Source of the DNA: Serpens sp035497915 | Lineage (GTDB): Bacteria > Pseudomonadota > Gammaproteobacteria > Pseudomonadales > Pseudomonadaceae | Length of the DNA: 64,000 bases | Direction of reading: 5' to 3' | NCBI RefSeq assembly: GCF_035497915.1 | Contig: NZ_DATJCS010000054.1 | Coordinates: 45,796 to 109,795, forward strand | Part shown: positions 48,973 through 58,853 of the stretch, in pieces | How positions within the stretch are numbered: position 1 is the stretch's first letter | Layout: each line of letters opens with the position of its first letter | Made by a program: the position numbers and the translations under genes | The notes under the pieces: model-generated | Seen by the model: only the letters and a program-made list of their open reading frames with translations | What the model was told of the DNA's origin: nothing | The model's database searches: none

Positions 48973-49096
48973 ACGCGCCGTGCCGCACGTCCTACGCGGC
49001 ATAGGCCTGCCGCCGTCCCACTCCTTCCCTGTATTCGCGGAGCTGCGCGGCGACTGGCTCTTCCCCTGCATCATGCTGACTGTGAGTTCATTTCCC

Positions 49097-49711
49097 ATGC
49101 TGAAAATCGTCCAACTTCTCGCGGGCGTTGCCGCCCTCCTGCTGTCCTTCCTACCCAGCCTCACCGGCGATTCCCTGCCCTACCTTCTCCAACCCGACGC
49201 GCTCTACCTGGCCCTGTTCGGCCTGCTCAACCTGGCCTTTGCCGCCCTGCCGGAGCATGCCCAGCTCAGCAACCGTCGCCCGCTGCAGATCCTCGCCAGC
49301 GTGCTGCTGATCATTGCCACTGCCGTTCAGGCCGCGGTACTGCTGGCGCCGCTGGAATTCATCGCCGGCCTGCCGGGCGTTGCCGCCGCCCTGCCGCTCG
49401 CCGCACTGGCCGTGCTGCTGCACCTGCTGCTCAACTGGCAACCGTCCCGTTCGTCGCGCCGGGCTTCGGGCGATGCCTACCAGGCGCCGCTCGGTGAAAA
49501 CCGCGAGACCGGCACGGTCAAGTGGTTCAACACCACCAAGGGCTTCGGTTTCATTTCCCGCGATTCGGGCGATGACATCTTCGTGCACTTCCGCGCCATT
49601 CGCGGCGAGGGCCACCGCGTGCTCGTCGAAGGCCAGCGAGTGGAATTCTCGGTGATGCAGCGCGACAAGGGCCTGCAGGCCGAGGACGTGGTCACCACCG
49701 ACCGCCGGTGA
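49097..49711 (+). CDS. Membrane-anchored cold-shock-domain protein
   Basis: A 204-residue fusion. The N-terminal 130 residues hold about four hydrophobic segments (LAGVAALLLSFLP, ALYLALFGLLNLAFAAL, LASVLLIIATAVQAAVLLAPL, LPLAALAVLLHLLLNW). A C-terminal cold-shock domain starts near residue 140 with GTVKWFNTTKGFGFI (RNP1 KGFGFI) and DIFVHF (RNP2). It would hold a nucleic-acid-binding domain at the inner membrane. The start at 49097 (MLKIVQLLAG) is preferred over 49073, but neither has a strong ribosome site. A strong terminator follows. Confidence 0.88.
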   Translation: MLKIVQLLAGVAALLLSFLPSLTGDSLPYLLQPDALYLALFGLLNLAFAALPEHAQLSNRRPLQILASVLLIIATAVQAAVLLAPLEFIAGLPGVAAALPLAALAVLLHLLLNWQPSRSSRRASGDAYQAPLGENRETGTVKWFNTTKGFGFISRDSGDDIFVHFRAIRGEGHRVLVEGQRVEFSVMQRDKGLQAEDVVTTDRR

Positions 49712-49726
49712 CACCCGCCCCCGAAG

Positions 49727-49759
49727 AACGCCGCGCCCCCATGGCGCGGCGTTTTTTTA
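49727..49759 (+). terminator. Rho-independent terminator of the cold-shock-domain gene
   Basis: AACGCCGCGCC-CCCAT-GGCGCGGCGTT is an 11-bp perfect stem followed by TTTTTT, 16 bp after the stop codon. Confidence 0.92.
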
Positions 49760-49878
49760 TCCGGCAAAGGACCGACGGCATCGACAATGCCCGCACTTTG
49801 ACCGCCATACTCCGTAAAATCGCCCCGCCCCGAGCGCCCGCCTCCGGCCTCCTCGATCCTCGTTCCGGTTACGTACAC

Positions 49879-51096
49879 ATGATCCAGCGTCCCCTCCTGC
49901 AGTTGTTCACCCGTACCAGTCTGGTCGCGCAGATTTTCATCGGCCTGGTCGCCGGTGTCCTGCTGGCCCTGTTCCTGCCCCAGGCCGCGCCGCAGGCGGG
50001 CCTGCTCGGCGAGCTGTTCATCGCCGCGCTGAAGGCTGTGGCCCCGGTGCTGGTGTTCCTGCTGGTCACCTCCGCCATCGCCAGCCACCCGCAGGGTCAG
50101 CCGACCCACATCCGCCCGGTGCTGGTGCTCTACCTGCTCGGCACCCTGTGCGCCGCCATCGTCGCGGTGCTCGCCAGCAGTCTGTGGCCCACCACGCTGC
50201 CGCTAGCCGAGGCCGCCACCGGCACCAACCCGCCCGGTGGCATCGGCGAGGTGCTCAAGACCCTGCTGTTCAACATCACCAGCAACCCGATCAAGGCCCT
50301 GCTGGAAGCCAACTACATCGGCATTCTCGCCTGGGCCATCGGCCTCGGCCTGGCGATCCGCCAGGGCAGCGAAACCACCCGGGCGGCCTTCGGCGACCTG
50401 GCCCGCGGCGTCACGCTGATCGTCAAGGTGGTCATCCATTTCGCCCCGTTCGGCGTGTTCGGCCTGGTGGCCACCACCCTGGTGGATACCGGCCTGCAGG
50501 CCCTGCTCGGCTATGCGCGACTGCTGCTGGTGCTGGTCGGCTGCATGCTGGTCGTGGCCCTGGTGGTCAACCCCGCCATCGTCTGGTGGAAACTGCGCCG
50601 CAACCCCTATCCGCTGGTCTTGCTGTGCCTGCGCGAGAGCGGCCTGACCGCCTTCTTCACCCGCAGCTCGGCGGCCAACGTGCCGGTCAACCTGCAGATC
50701 TGCGAACGCCTGGGCCTGCACAAGGACACCTATTCGGTGGCCATCCCGCTGGGCGCCACCATCAACATGGCGGGCGCGGCCATCACCATCAGCGTGCTCA
50801 CCCTGGCTGCCGTGCACACTCTGGGCATCGCCGTCGATCTGCCCACCGCCCTGCTGCTGTGCCTGGTTGCGGCGATCAGCGCCTGCGGCGCTTCCGGTGT
50901 CGCGGGCGGCTCCCTGCTGCTGATTCCGCTGGCCTGCAGCCTGTTCGGCATTCCCAACGAGACCGCCATGCAGGTGGTGGCCATCGGCTTCGTGATCGGC
51001 ATCCTGCAGGACTCGGCGGAAACCGCCCTCAACTCCTCCACCGACGTGCTGTTCACCGCCGCCGCCAGCCTGGCCGAAGAGCGCAAGCAGGTCTGA
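49879..51096 (+). CDS. sstT: Serine/threonine:sodium symporter SstT
   Basis: A 405-residue inner-membrane transporter of the dicarboxylate/amino acid:cation symporter family. It has eight to nine hydrophobic segments beginning LVAQIFIGLVAGVLLALFLP. The signature parts are FFTRSSAANVPVNLQICERLG, PLGATINMAGAAITISVLTL, and ACGASGVAGGSLLLIPLACSL with the re-entrant loop glycines. The late VVAIGFVIGILQDSAETALN carries the Na+-site residues. SstT takes up Ser and Thr with Na+. The start at 49879 fits the family. The pseudouridine synthase gene follows 14 bp on. Confidence 0.94.
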   Translation: MIQRPLLQLFTRTSLVAQIFIGLVAGVLLALFLPQAAPQAGLLGELFIAALKAVAPVLVFLLVTSAIASHPQGQPTHIRPVLVLYLLGTLCAAIVAVLASSLWPTTLPLAEAATGTNPPGGIGEVLKTLLFNITSNPIKALLEANYIGILAWAIGLGLAIRQGSETTRAAFGDLARGVTLIVKVVIHFAPFGVFGLVATTLVDTGLQALLGYARLLLVLVGCMLVVALVVNPAIVWWKLRRNPYPLVLLCLRESGLTAFFTRSSAANVPVNLQICERLGLHKDTYSVAIPLGATINMAGAAITISVLTLAAVHTLGIAVDLPTALLLCLVAAISACGASGVAGGSLLLIPLACSLFGIPNETAMQVVAIGFVIGILQDSAETALNSSTDVLFTAAASLAEERKQV

Positions 51097-51110
51097 GCGC
51101 CGGGGCGGCA

Positions 51111-51965
51111 ATGAAACACAGCACCCTGCACCTGCCCGCCGGCCCCTGGCCCACAGTGCTCGATGGCCTTTGCGCGCACTTTCCGGCGATCGGCCGCGAG
51201 GCGTGGCTTGATCGCTTCGCCCGCCAGCGCGTGCAGGACGAGCAGGGCCGCCCGCTGCCGGCCGATCACCCCTACCGGGAAGGACTGCGCATCCGTTATT
51301 TCCGCGAGGTGATGAACGAGGCGCGCATCCCGTTCGAGGAACAGGTGCTGTATCGGGACGAACACCTGCTGGTGGTGGACAAGCCGCACTTCCTGCCGGT
51401 GGTTCCGGCTGGCGGCTATGTGCGGGAAACCCTGCTCCACCGGCTGGTGGAGCGATTCGACAATCCACAACTGGTGCCGCTGCACCGGCTGGACCGGCTG
51501 ACCGCCGGACTGGTGCTGTTTTCCTGCAACCCGGACAGCCGCGACGCCTACCAGGCCCTCTTCCGCCACCAGCGCATCGCCAAACGCTATGAGGCCCTGG
51601 CGCCAGCACTGCCTCGGCTGGACTTTCCGCTGCTGCGCCAGACGCGCCTGGAGCCGGGCGAGCCGTTCTTCCGCATGTGCGAAGCCGAAGGTGCGCCCAA
51701 CAGCACAACGCGCATCGAAGTCCTGGAGCGCCTCGGCGACTACTGGCGCTACGCGCTCTACCCGGTCACCGGCCGCAAGCACCAGTTGCGCCTGCACCTG
51801 GCCGGGCTCGGCGCGCCGATTCTCAACGATCCGCTGTACCCGAACCTGAGCGACGCGCCCGAAGACCACGCCCGCCCCCTGCAGCTGCTCGCCCGGAGTC
51901 TGCGTTTCGAGGACCCGCTGGACGGGCAGGCCCGCACGTTCACCAGCCGACTGGCCCTTCAGTAA
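51111..51965 (+). CDS. RluA-family pseudouridine synthase
   Basis: A 284-residue pseudouridylate synthase. The catalytic Asp sits in HRLDRLTAGLVLFS near residue 124. The supporting LYRDEHLLVVDKPHFLPVVP and YALYPVTGRKHQLRLHLAGL segments are standard. It resembles the RluA/TruC group acting on rRNA or tRNA; the target cannot be set. ATG at 51111 with GGGGC upstream. It follows sstT closely and its last bases overlap the convergent slyX by 7 bp. Confidence 0.9.
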   Translation: MKHSTLHLPAGPWPTVLDGLCAHFPAIGREAWLDRFARQRVQDEQGRPLPADHPYREGLRIRYFREVMNEARIPFEEQVLYRDEHLLVVDKPHFLPVVPAGGYVRETLLHRLVERFDNPQLVPLHRLDRLTAGLVLFSCNPDSRDAYQALFRHQRIAKRYEALAPALPRLDFPLLRQTRLEPGEPFFRMCEAEGAPNSTTRIEVLERLGDYWRYALYPVTGRKHQLRLHLAGLGAPILNDPLYPNLSDAPEDHARPLQLLARSLRFEDPLDGQARTFTSRLALQ

Positions 51966-52165
51966 TGGGGCGGCACCTCCTCATCGTCTTCGCTGCCGAT
52001 CTGCGTCTGCAACTCGTCCTGGCGCTGCGATAGCGCACTGACCAGCAACTGCAGCCGCTCGATGTCACGTTGCTGGCGCACCACTTCGTCGTTCAGCGCC
52101 TGCAGGGTGTCGTCCTGGAAAGCCAGGCGGCTTTCCAGGTCGGCGATACGTTCTTCAACCGTCAT
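51959..52165 (-). CDS. slyX: SlyX family protein
   Basis: A 68-residue coiled-coil protein with the SlyX pattern: MTVEERIADLESRLAFQDDT, LQALNDEVVRQQRDIERLQ, and the tail EEVPPHY, as in the family (PPHY end). The function is unknown. Its ATG overlaps the HIT gene stop (ATGA at 52165-52162), so it is translationally coupled to HIT. Confidence 0.93.
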   Translation of the reverse strand: MTVEERIADLESRLAFQDDTLQALNDEVVRQQRDIERLQLLVSALSQRQDELQTQIGSEDDEEVPPHY

Positions 52166-52593
52166 GCCTTGCCCTCCTCGAAATGGAACTCTTCGGTCAG
52201 CACCAGGCCAAGCTTGTCCCGGATGCCTTGCAGCTCGGCTGCGGAATACGGCTGCGCCGGATGCTTGCCCCACACCGGCGCCGGCCAGGCCGGGTCGCCC
52301 TTGCGCCGCACGATCACGTGCATGTGCAGCTGGCTGACCATGTTGCCCAGGGTGGCGACGTTCATCTTGTCCGCCGCGAAGGTGTCCTTGAGGATTTCCG
52401 CCAGTTGCGTGGTCTCCTTCCAGAGCTGGCGCTGGTCCGGTTCGTCGAGCTGGAACAGCTCGCTGACGTCCTCGCGGCGCGGCACCAGGATGAACCAGGG
52501 GTATTGCCTGTCGTTCATCAACAGCAGGCGGCACAGCGGAAAGTCGCCAATGGGCAGGGTGTCTTTTGCAAGTTGCTCGGCCAGCACGAACAT
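52162..52593 (-). CDS. HIT family hydrolase
   Basis: A 143-residue histidine-triad protein, a nucleotide hydrolase or transferase. The triad is QLHMHVIVR near residue 90 (H-x-H with the third triad position replaced by Ile-Val-Arg, so QLHMHVI rather than HxHxH). This is the variant found in Pseudomonas and other proteobacterial HIT proteins with DUF-type partners. PWFILVPRREDVSELFQLD is the usual preceding strand. AGGAG lies 8 bp before the ATG at 52593. Coupled to slyX. Confidence 0.88.
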   Translation of the reverse strand: MFVLAEQLAKDTLPIGDFPLCRLLLMNDRQYPWFILVPRREDVSELFQLDEPDQRQLWKETTQLAEILKDTFAADKMNVATLGNMVSQLHMHVIVRRKGDPAWPAPVWGKHPAQPYSAAELQGIRDKLGLVLTEEFHFEEGKA

Positions 52594-52689
52594 CGTGGGT
52601 TCTCCTGAGGTTTCTCCGGCGCCGATGGCGCTGCCGGCAGGATAGCGCCTGCCCCGGGGTTTTTCATCGCCCACACGCCCCCGGTCGCG

Positions 52690-52717
52690 TTGACTTGGCG
52701 GCATTTGTTGCTATGCC
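52690..52717 (+). promoter_or_regulatory. Promoter for the OprD porin gene
   Basis: TTGACT (52690-52695), a 16-bp spacer and TATGCC (52712-52717) form a candidate sigma70 promoter about 160 bp before the porin start. Confidence 0.45.
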
Positions 52718-52721
52718 TTTC

Positions 52722-52737
52722 TGTGAGCGCCGTCACG
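52722..52737. promoter_or_regulatory. CRP/Vfr-like site near the OprD promoter
   Basis: TGTGAGCGCCGTCACG is TGTGA-N6-TCACG, one base off the CRP palindrome. It sits directly after the predicted -10 box, a position more fitting for repression than activation. Confidence 0.4.
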
Positions 52738-52887
52738 CTTCTCCGGCAGGAGGAGTGTGTCGACGTCCAATGCCGCAGCGAACACGACCACAGGGAGACG
52801 TGGTGCCGAAGACGTACCAGAACGCCTGACGGGGACCCGCCTGGCAGCGCCAGGACGACCTCGACCCCATTCAAAAGGAGCTGTCAC

Positions 52888-54162
52888 ATGCACGTGATGA
52901 AGTTGAGCGCAATCGCCCTGGCTGTCACCGCCGGCGCTTCCCAGCTGGCCCTGGCCAGCGCCCAGTCCGAAGCCAAAGGATTGGTCGAAGACAGCAGCTT
53001 CGACCTGTTCAACCGTAACCTGTATTTCAACCGCGACTTCCGCAACAACGGTGACGACCCGGACGGCCAAAGCAAGGTCGAGGAATGGGCGCATGGCTTC
53101 ACCGCCACCTTCGAGTCCGGCTTCACGCCGGGTATCGTCGGCTTCGGCTTCGACGCCTACGGCATGGTCGGCCTGAAACTGGACAGTAGCCCGGACAGAA
53201 CCCGAACCGGCCTGCTGCCGGTTGGCTCCGACGGCTACGCCGAGGACGAATATGCCGAGGCCGGTGGCGTCATCAAGGCGCGAATGTCCAGCAGCGTGCT
53301 CAAGTACGGCCAGCAGATCGTCGGCGTGCCGGTGTTCGCCACCGACGACAGCCGCCTGCTGCCGGAAACCGCCACCGGTTTCCTGCTGACCAGCAATGAA
53401 ATCGAAGGGCTGGAAATCAACGCCGGTCATTTCACCGCCCTGAATGCCCAGGCACAGACCGGGCACGACAGCCTTGGCCTGACAAGCGCCGATTTCATTG
53501 GCGGCACCTACGCCGTCGACGACAACTTCTCCGCCTCGCTGTACTACTCGGATGTGAAGGATTTCTGGCAAAAGGTCTATGGCAACCTCAACTACACCGT
53601 GGCGCTGGCCAACGAGCAGGCGGTGAACCTGGACTTCAACATCTACCGCACCGACTACGAAGAGGTTTACACCGGCACCGGCGACGAGGAGGGCAACACC
53701 ATCTGGAGCCTGGCGGCCTCCTACAGCCTGGGCGCCCACCGCTTCATGCTCGCCTACCAGAAGTCCATCGGCGGCTTCGACGGCATCGGCTACGACTACG
53801 GCGTGGACGGCGGCGGCGCCGTCTATCTCGCCAACTCGGTGCAGCGCTCGGACTTCAACGCCGAGGACGAGAAATCATGGCAGGCCCGCTACGACCTGGA
53901 CCTGGCGGCGGTCGGCCTGAACGGCTTCAAGTTCATGACCCGCTATACCTATGGCGACGATGCCGATGTGGGCACCACCGACAACGGCAAGGAATGGGAA
54001 CGCGACATCGAAGTGCGCTACGTGGTGCCCGAAGGCCCGGCCAAGGACCTCAGCCTGCGCCTGCGCCAGGCCACCTACCGCAGCAGCGACGGTGTCTACT
54101 ACGGCTCGCCGAGCATCGACGAGGTGCGGGTGATCATCGAGTACCCGCTGAGCATTCTCTGA
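52888..54162 (+). CDS. oprD: OprD family outer-membrane porin
   Basis: A 424-residue 18-strand substrate-specific porin. The signal peptide ends near residue 24 (IALAVTAGASQLALASA). The OprD features are GLVEDSSFDLFNRNLYFNRD, GFTATFESGFTPGIVGFGFD, GLKLDSSPDRT, the amphipathic strands NTIWSLAASYSLGAHRFMLAYQ, and the C-terminal EVRVIIEYPLSIL. P. aeruginosa OprD takes up basic amino acids and carbapenems and ends in the same PLSIL. Its place beside proS and the HIT gene also matches, but orthology is not proven. RBS AAAGGAG is strong. It has a long 294-bp upstream region. Confidence 0.9.
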   Translation: MHVMKLSAIALAVTAGASQLALASAQSEAKGLVEDSSFDLFNRNLYFNRDFRNNGDDPDGQSKVEEWAHGFTATFESGFTPGIVGFGFDAYGMVGLKLDSSPDRTRTGLLPVGSDGYAEDEYAEAGGVIKARMSSSVLKYGQQIVGVPVFATDDSRLLPETATGFLLTSNEIEGLEINAGHFTALNAQAQTGHDSLGLTSADFIGGTYAVDDNFSASLYYSDVKDFWQKVYGNLNYTVALANEQAVNLDFNIYRTDYEEVYTGTGDEEGNTIWSLAASYSLGAHRFMLAYQKSIGGFDGIGYDYGVDGGGAVYLANSVQRSDFNAEDEKSWQARYDLDLAAVGLNGFKFMTRYTYGDDADVGTTDNGKEWERDIEVRYVVPEGPAKDLSLRLRQATYRSSDGVYYGSPSIDEVRVIIEYPLSIL

Positions 54163-54187
54163 TAACGCCAGCCCATTGGCAGGAAAC

Positions 54188-54280
54188 CTGCGGGGCCGGG
54201 TTTATCCCGGCCGTCGGAGTCACGACGAGCCCAGTACGGCACGTCAACCCCGCTGGCCGGCATAAAGCCGGCCCCACAGG
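54188..54280. repeat. Paired GC-rich hairpin repeat (REP-like)
   Basis: GGGGCCGGGTTTATCCCGGC on the left and GGCCGGCATAAAGCCGGCC on the right, 45 bp apart, lie between the convergent ends of oprD and the thioesterase gene. Same family as at 1246. Confidence 0.7.
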
Positions 54281-54315
54281 CATCAGGCCAGGGGCGCCTT
54301 CTGACCGTGCGCAGC

Positions 54316-54732
54316 TCACCCCGGCAACGCATAGGTCCCGGTGACATGCGCCACCAGCACATTTTCCTGCCCCGCGCTGAACAGGGAGACCTCACATACT
54401 GCCTGGCGTCGGCCCAGGCGCAGGATGCGCGCCTCGGCCAGCAGATCCACCGGCGCCGGTTTGGCCAGGAAATTGATGTTCAGGTGACTGGTGACCGCCA
54501 TCTCCACCCGACCCAGCGCCCCCAGCACCACGGCATACATGGCCGTATCGGCCAGCGCCATTTGCACCGGACCCGACAACGTGCCGCCCGGCCGCACCAA
54601 CCGCCCGTTGAACGGCACCCTTGCCAGCGCCCGCTCCCCATCGACCCGTTCGATACGCAGGTCGATGTCCTCGGCCATCGGCACGCCTGCGCGGATCAGT
54701 GTCTGCACCTCGTGCGCGCTCAGATTCGCCAT
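54316..54732 (-). CDS. PaaI-type hot-dog thioesterase
   Basis: A 138-residue hot-dog protein. The family core GRLVRPGGTLSGPVQMALADTAMYAVVLGALG includes the GG...D pattern in which the Asp (ALADTAMY) is the usual catalytic residue. MAVTSHLNINFLAKPAPVDLLAEARILRLGR follows. It should hydrolyse acyl-CoA; the substrate is unknown. GGGAGG lies 5 bp before the ATG at 54732. It is divergent from proS. Confidence 0.88.
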   Translation of the reverse strand: MANLSAHEVQTLIRAGVPMAEDIDLRIERVDGERALARVPFNGRLVRPGGTLSGPVQMALADTAMYAVVLGALGRVEMAVTSHLNINFLAKPAPVDLLAEARILRLGRRQAVCEVSLFSAGQENVLVAHVTGTYALPG

Positions 54733-54824
54733 ATTCCCTCCCCGGTTTGTGCCTGTACGCCTTGTTGGCGTGGCCGTACAATGCCGGGCTCTATTCCGCT
54801 CCCGCAACGGACGAAACGGCCAAC

Positions 54825-56540
<1,716 letters not shown>

Positions 56541-56545
56541 AGACC

Positions 56546-56694
56546 CTGTAGGGCCGGGTGGGCCACTGCGGGGCGGGGCCGGCGCGGCTCCGGGTGGGTG
56601 CAACCCCGTCTGGTGGATCGGTTAAGCGTTAACTCGACTCCGCTGGCCGGCATAAAGCCGGCCCTACAGGTTTAATCCCGGCCGATGGGGTGGG
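56546..56694. repeat. GC-rich hairpin repeats (REP-like), degenerate cluster
   Basis: A TAGGGCCGGG half unit near 56549 and GGCCGGCATAAAGCCGGCC at about 56645 flank a degenerate stretch after proS. This is the family seen at 54188. Confidence 0.55.
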
Positions 56695-56698
56695 CCGA

Positions 56699-56793
56699 CG
56701 TAGGGTGGACCACGCTGTTCTTGTCCACCACCGCGCCGGCGCGGCGCGCCTTGCGCCGCGCTTGGTGGATCGGTAAAGCGCGATCCACCCTAC
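56699..56793. repeat. Inverted repeat of a second type (TAGGGTGGA)
   Basis: CGTAGGGTGGACCACGCT at the left and GCGCGATCCACCCTACG at the right face each other, with further GTCCACC and GGTGGATC units inside. It ends just before the acyP stop. This is a REP-like hairpin element distinct from the GCCGGC type. Confidence 0.6.
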
Positions 56794-56800
56794 GATTGCT

Positions 56801-57073
56801 TCAGCGCCGGACTTCGAATTCCGCATATCCCTGCGGCGTCTGTTCCTGTACCTCCACCCCGCTGACTTCCGCTTTCGGCGGCCCCTGCTCCAGCCAGCGC
56901 GCCAGGGCATGCACCGCCTGCTGCTCACCTTCCAGCCAGGCCTCGACCCGGCCATCCGGCAGGTTGCGCACCCAGCCATGCACGCCCAGCGCCGTCGCCT
57001 GTTCGGCGGTGCCCTGGCGGAACCACACGCCCTGCACCCGGCCGCTCACCCACGCCTGCAACGCGATGCTCAT
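56801..57073 (-). CDS. acyP: Acylphosphatase
   Basis: A 90-residue acylphosphatase that hydrolyses carboxyl-phosphate bonds. The phosphate-binding loop with its arginine is GRVQGVWFRQGT near residues 11-22, and the catalytic-Asn segment is GWVRNLPDGRVEAWLEG near residues 33-49. Length is standard. Its start overlaps the stop of the thioredoxin-like gene (ATGA at 57073-57070), and that gene in turn overlaps yihY, so all three form a tightly coupled operon. Confidence 0.95.
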   Translation of the reverse strand: MSIALQAWVSGRVQGVWFRQGTAEQATALGVHGWVRNLPDGRVEAWLEGEQQAVHALARWLEQGPPKAEVSGVEVQEQTPQGYAEFEVRR

Positions 57074-57528
57074 GAGCCCTCCCGCAGCGCCTGCAGTCGC
57101 GCCACCAGGCCGTCGGCGGTCTGCTCGCCGAGCAACCGTGCGCGGACCTTGCCGCGCTCGTCGACCAGATAGGTCGCCGGTAGTACACCGCTGGGCTCCA
57201 GGCCGAAATGCGCGGCCGGGTTATCAGCCAGCACGCTGAACTCGATGCCCATGCCCTCGGCCGCCCGCAGCAGCGCATCACCCTGCAGGCCGTCGAAGTT
57301 CACGCCCAGTACCCGCACCTTGTCGATCCGCGACGGCAGGGCATTCAGCTCGGGAATCTCCTTGCGGCACGGCGCGCACCACTCGGCCCAGTAGTTGATC
57401 ACCAGCCACTGGCCCTGCAGGCTTTCGGAGGTCACTACCTGCCCATGCTGGTCGATCCCCAGATCAGCCGCGCCGCAGCCGGCCAGAGCCACGCACAGGC
57501 CCAGCGCCCATTGCTTCCATCCGTTCAT
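57070..57528 (-). CDS. TlpA/ResA-like thioredoxin-fold lipoprotein
   Basis: A 152-residue thioredoxin-fold protein with a lipoprotein-type signal MNGWKQWALGLCVALAGCGA (lipobox ALAGC, Cys18). The active site WCAPC lies in INYWAEWCAPCRKEIPELNA near residue 50. The cis-Pro region is GVLPATYLVDERGKV. It is probably a periplasmic thiol-disulphide oxidoreductase. GGAG is near the start. Coupled by ATGA overlaps to yihY upstream and acyP downstream. Confidence 0.93.
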   Translation of the reverse strand: MNGWKQWALGLCVALAGCGAADLGIDQHGQVVTSESLQGQWLVINYWAEWCAPCRKEIPELNALPSRIDKVRVLGVNFDGLQGDALLRAAEGMGIEFSVLADNPAAHFGLEPSGVLPATYLVDERGKVRARLLGEQTADGLVARLQALREGS

Positions 57529-58754
57529 GTCTTCTCCCCACGACCGACGCTCAGCCAGTCACCCAGGTTGCCGTGAAAAATGTCCACTCGCGCCTGCTCC
57601 AGCTCCGCCAGGCCGTCGCGCAGCGCCGGATACCAGCCCTCCGGCAGCTCCTCGGGCAGGCTCTGCAGCGCCGGCAGCACCCAGGGGCTGCGCGCCAGCA
57701 GGCGGTCCAGCGGGTAGGCATTCAGGTCGCGACATAGCACCCAGGCGTTGCCGGCCGTGCGGCACACCAGATGTTCGCGCTGCAGGAAGCCGAGGATCTC
57801 GTGCCATTCCTCCTCCGGCAGCGGCCAGCCCTCGCGCCGCAGCTGGGCATGGCGCAGCGTCGCGCCGGTACGCTGGCGATCCTGGAACACGCGCAGCACG
57901 CCGAGGGTCGCCAGCAGGCGAGGCAATGGCCGCGTGCGCCAGGCGCGCGTCGAGGAGAGATTGCAGGCCAGCTCCGCGCCCAGCAGCACGATCAGCCAGC
58001 ACACGTAGATCCACAGCAGGAACAGCGGCACGGTGGCGAACGCGCCGTAGATAAGCTGGTAGGCCGGAAACGCGCTGACATACAGGCTGAACAGCTTCTT
58101 CGCCGCCTCCACCAGCAGCGCGCTGAACAGCCCGCCGAGCAGCGCATGGCGCACCGGCACGCGGGTATTGGGCACCACCGCATACAGCAGGGTGAACGCG
58201 GCGACCTCCAGCAGCAGCGGCGCGACGCGAATCAGCCAGGTGACGTCGAACAGCGCCCCCGGCCCGACCAGCAGCGACAGCGACGCCACATAGGTGCTGA
58301 TGGCAAAGCCCGCACCGAGCAGCAGTGGGCCGAGGCTGAGAATCGCCCAGTAGATCAGGAAGCTGCTCACCCCACGGCGCGGCTGGCGCACCCGCCAGAT
58401 GGTGTTGAAGGCCTTTTCGATGGTCAGCATCATCATCAGCGCGGTGACCACCAGAAAGATCACCCCCACCCAGGTCAGCTGCCTGGCCTGCTCGCTGAAC
58501 GCCTGCAGATAGGAGAGCAGCGTCGCCCCGGTGGAGGGCACGAAGTTGCGGAAGATGAAGCTCTGCAGCTCGCCGCCCAGCTCGCGGAACGCCGGCACCA
58601 GCGAGATCACCGAGAAGGTCACCGTCATGGTCGGCACCACCGCGAACAGCGTGGTGTAGGTGAGCGACGCGGCACTGTCCAGGCCGTTGTCGTCCAGGAA
58701 GCGGCGAAACAGGAACCGCCAGAACTCCGCCACGTTGGCCAGCCACTGCCGCAT
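57525..58754 (-). CDS. yihY: YihY/BrkB-family inner-membrane protein
   Basis: A 409-residue integral membrane protein of the YihY family, once called ribonuclease BN (an error later corrected). About six transmembrane segments occupy residues 25-260, including ASLTYTTLFAVVPTMTVTFS, the GVIFLVVTALMMMLTIEKAF helix, and LFLLWIYVCWLIVLLGAELAC. The C-terminal 140 residues are cytosolic and winged-helix-like (LLATLGVLRVFQDRQRTG, WHEILGFLQREHLVCRT). Function is uncertain. AAGGAG lies 6 bp before the ATG. It is divergent from arsC across a palindrome. Confidence 0.92.
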   Translation of the reverse strand: MRQWLANVAEFWRFLFRRFLDDNGLDSAASLTYTTLFAVVPTMTVTFSVISLVPAFRELGGELQSFIFRNFVPSTGATLLSYLQAFSEQARQLTWVGVIFLVVTALMMMLTIEKAFNTIWRVRQPRRGVSSFLIYWAILSLGPLLLGAGFAISTYVASLSLLVGPGALFDVTWLIRVAPLLLEVAAFTLLYAVVPNTRVPVRHALLGGLFSALLVEAAKKLFSLYVSAFPAYQLIYGAFATVPLFLLWIYVCWLIVLLGAELACNLSSTRAWRTRPLPRLLATLGVLRVFQDRQRTGATLRHAQLRREGWPLPEEEWHEILGFLQREHLVCRTAGNAWVLCRDLNAYPLDRLLARSPWVLPALQSLPEELPEGWYPALRDGLAELEQARVDIFHGNLGDWLSVGRGEKT

Positions 58755-58810
58755 GCCGTCTCCTTGCCGAATACCGGCGCCGCGAAAGGCCTCGCGCCTC
58801 CGCCAACCCG

Positions 58811-58829
58811 GGCGGGTAGAATACCCGCC
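58811..58829. promoter_or_regulatory. Palindrome between divergent yihY and arsC
   Basis: GGCGGGTA-GAA-TACCCGCC is a perfect 8-bp inverted repeat with a 3-base centre. It contains TAGAAT on the plus strand and TATTCT on the minus strand, either of which could be a -10 box. A repressor site controlling both genes is possible. Confidence 0.4.
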
Positions 58830-58853
58830 ACCTTACGTCGGAGGCGACCTGCC

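Noticed and set aside
49798..49820. TTGACC ... TAAAAT as a promoter for sstT.
   Set aside because: The two boxes are only 11 bp apart, too close for sigma70.
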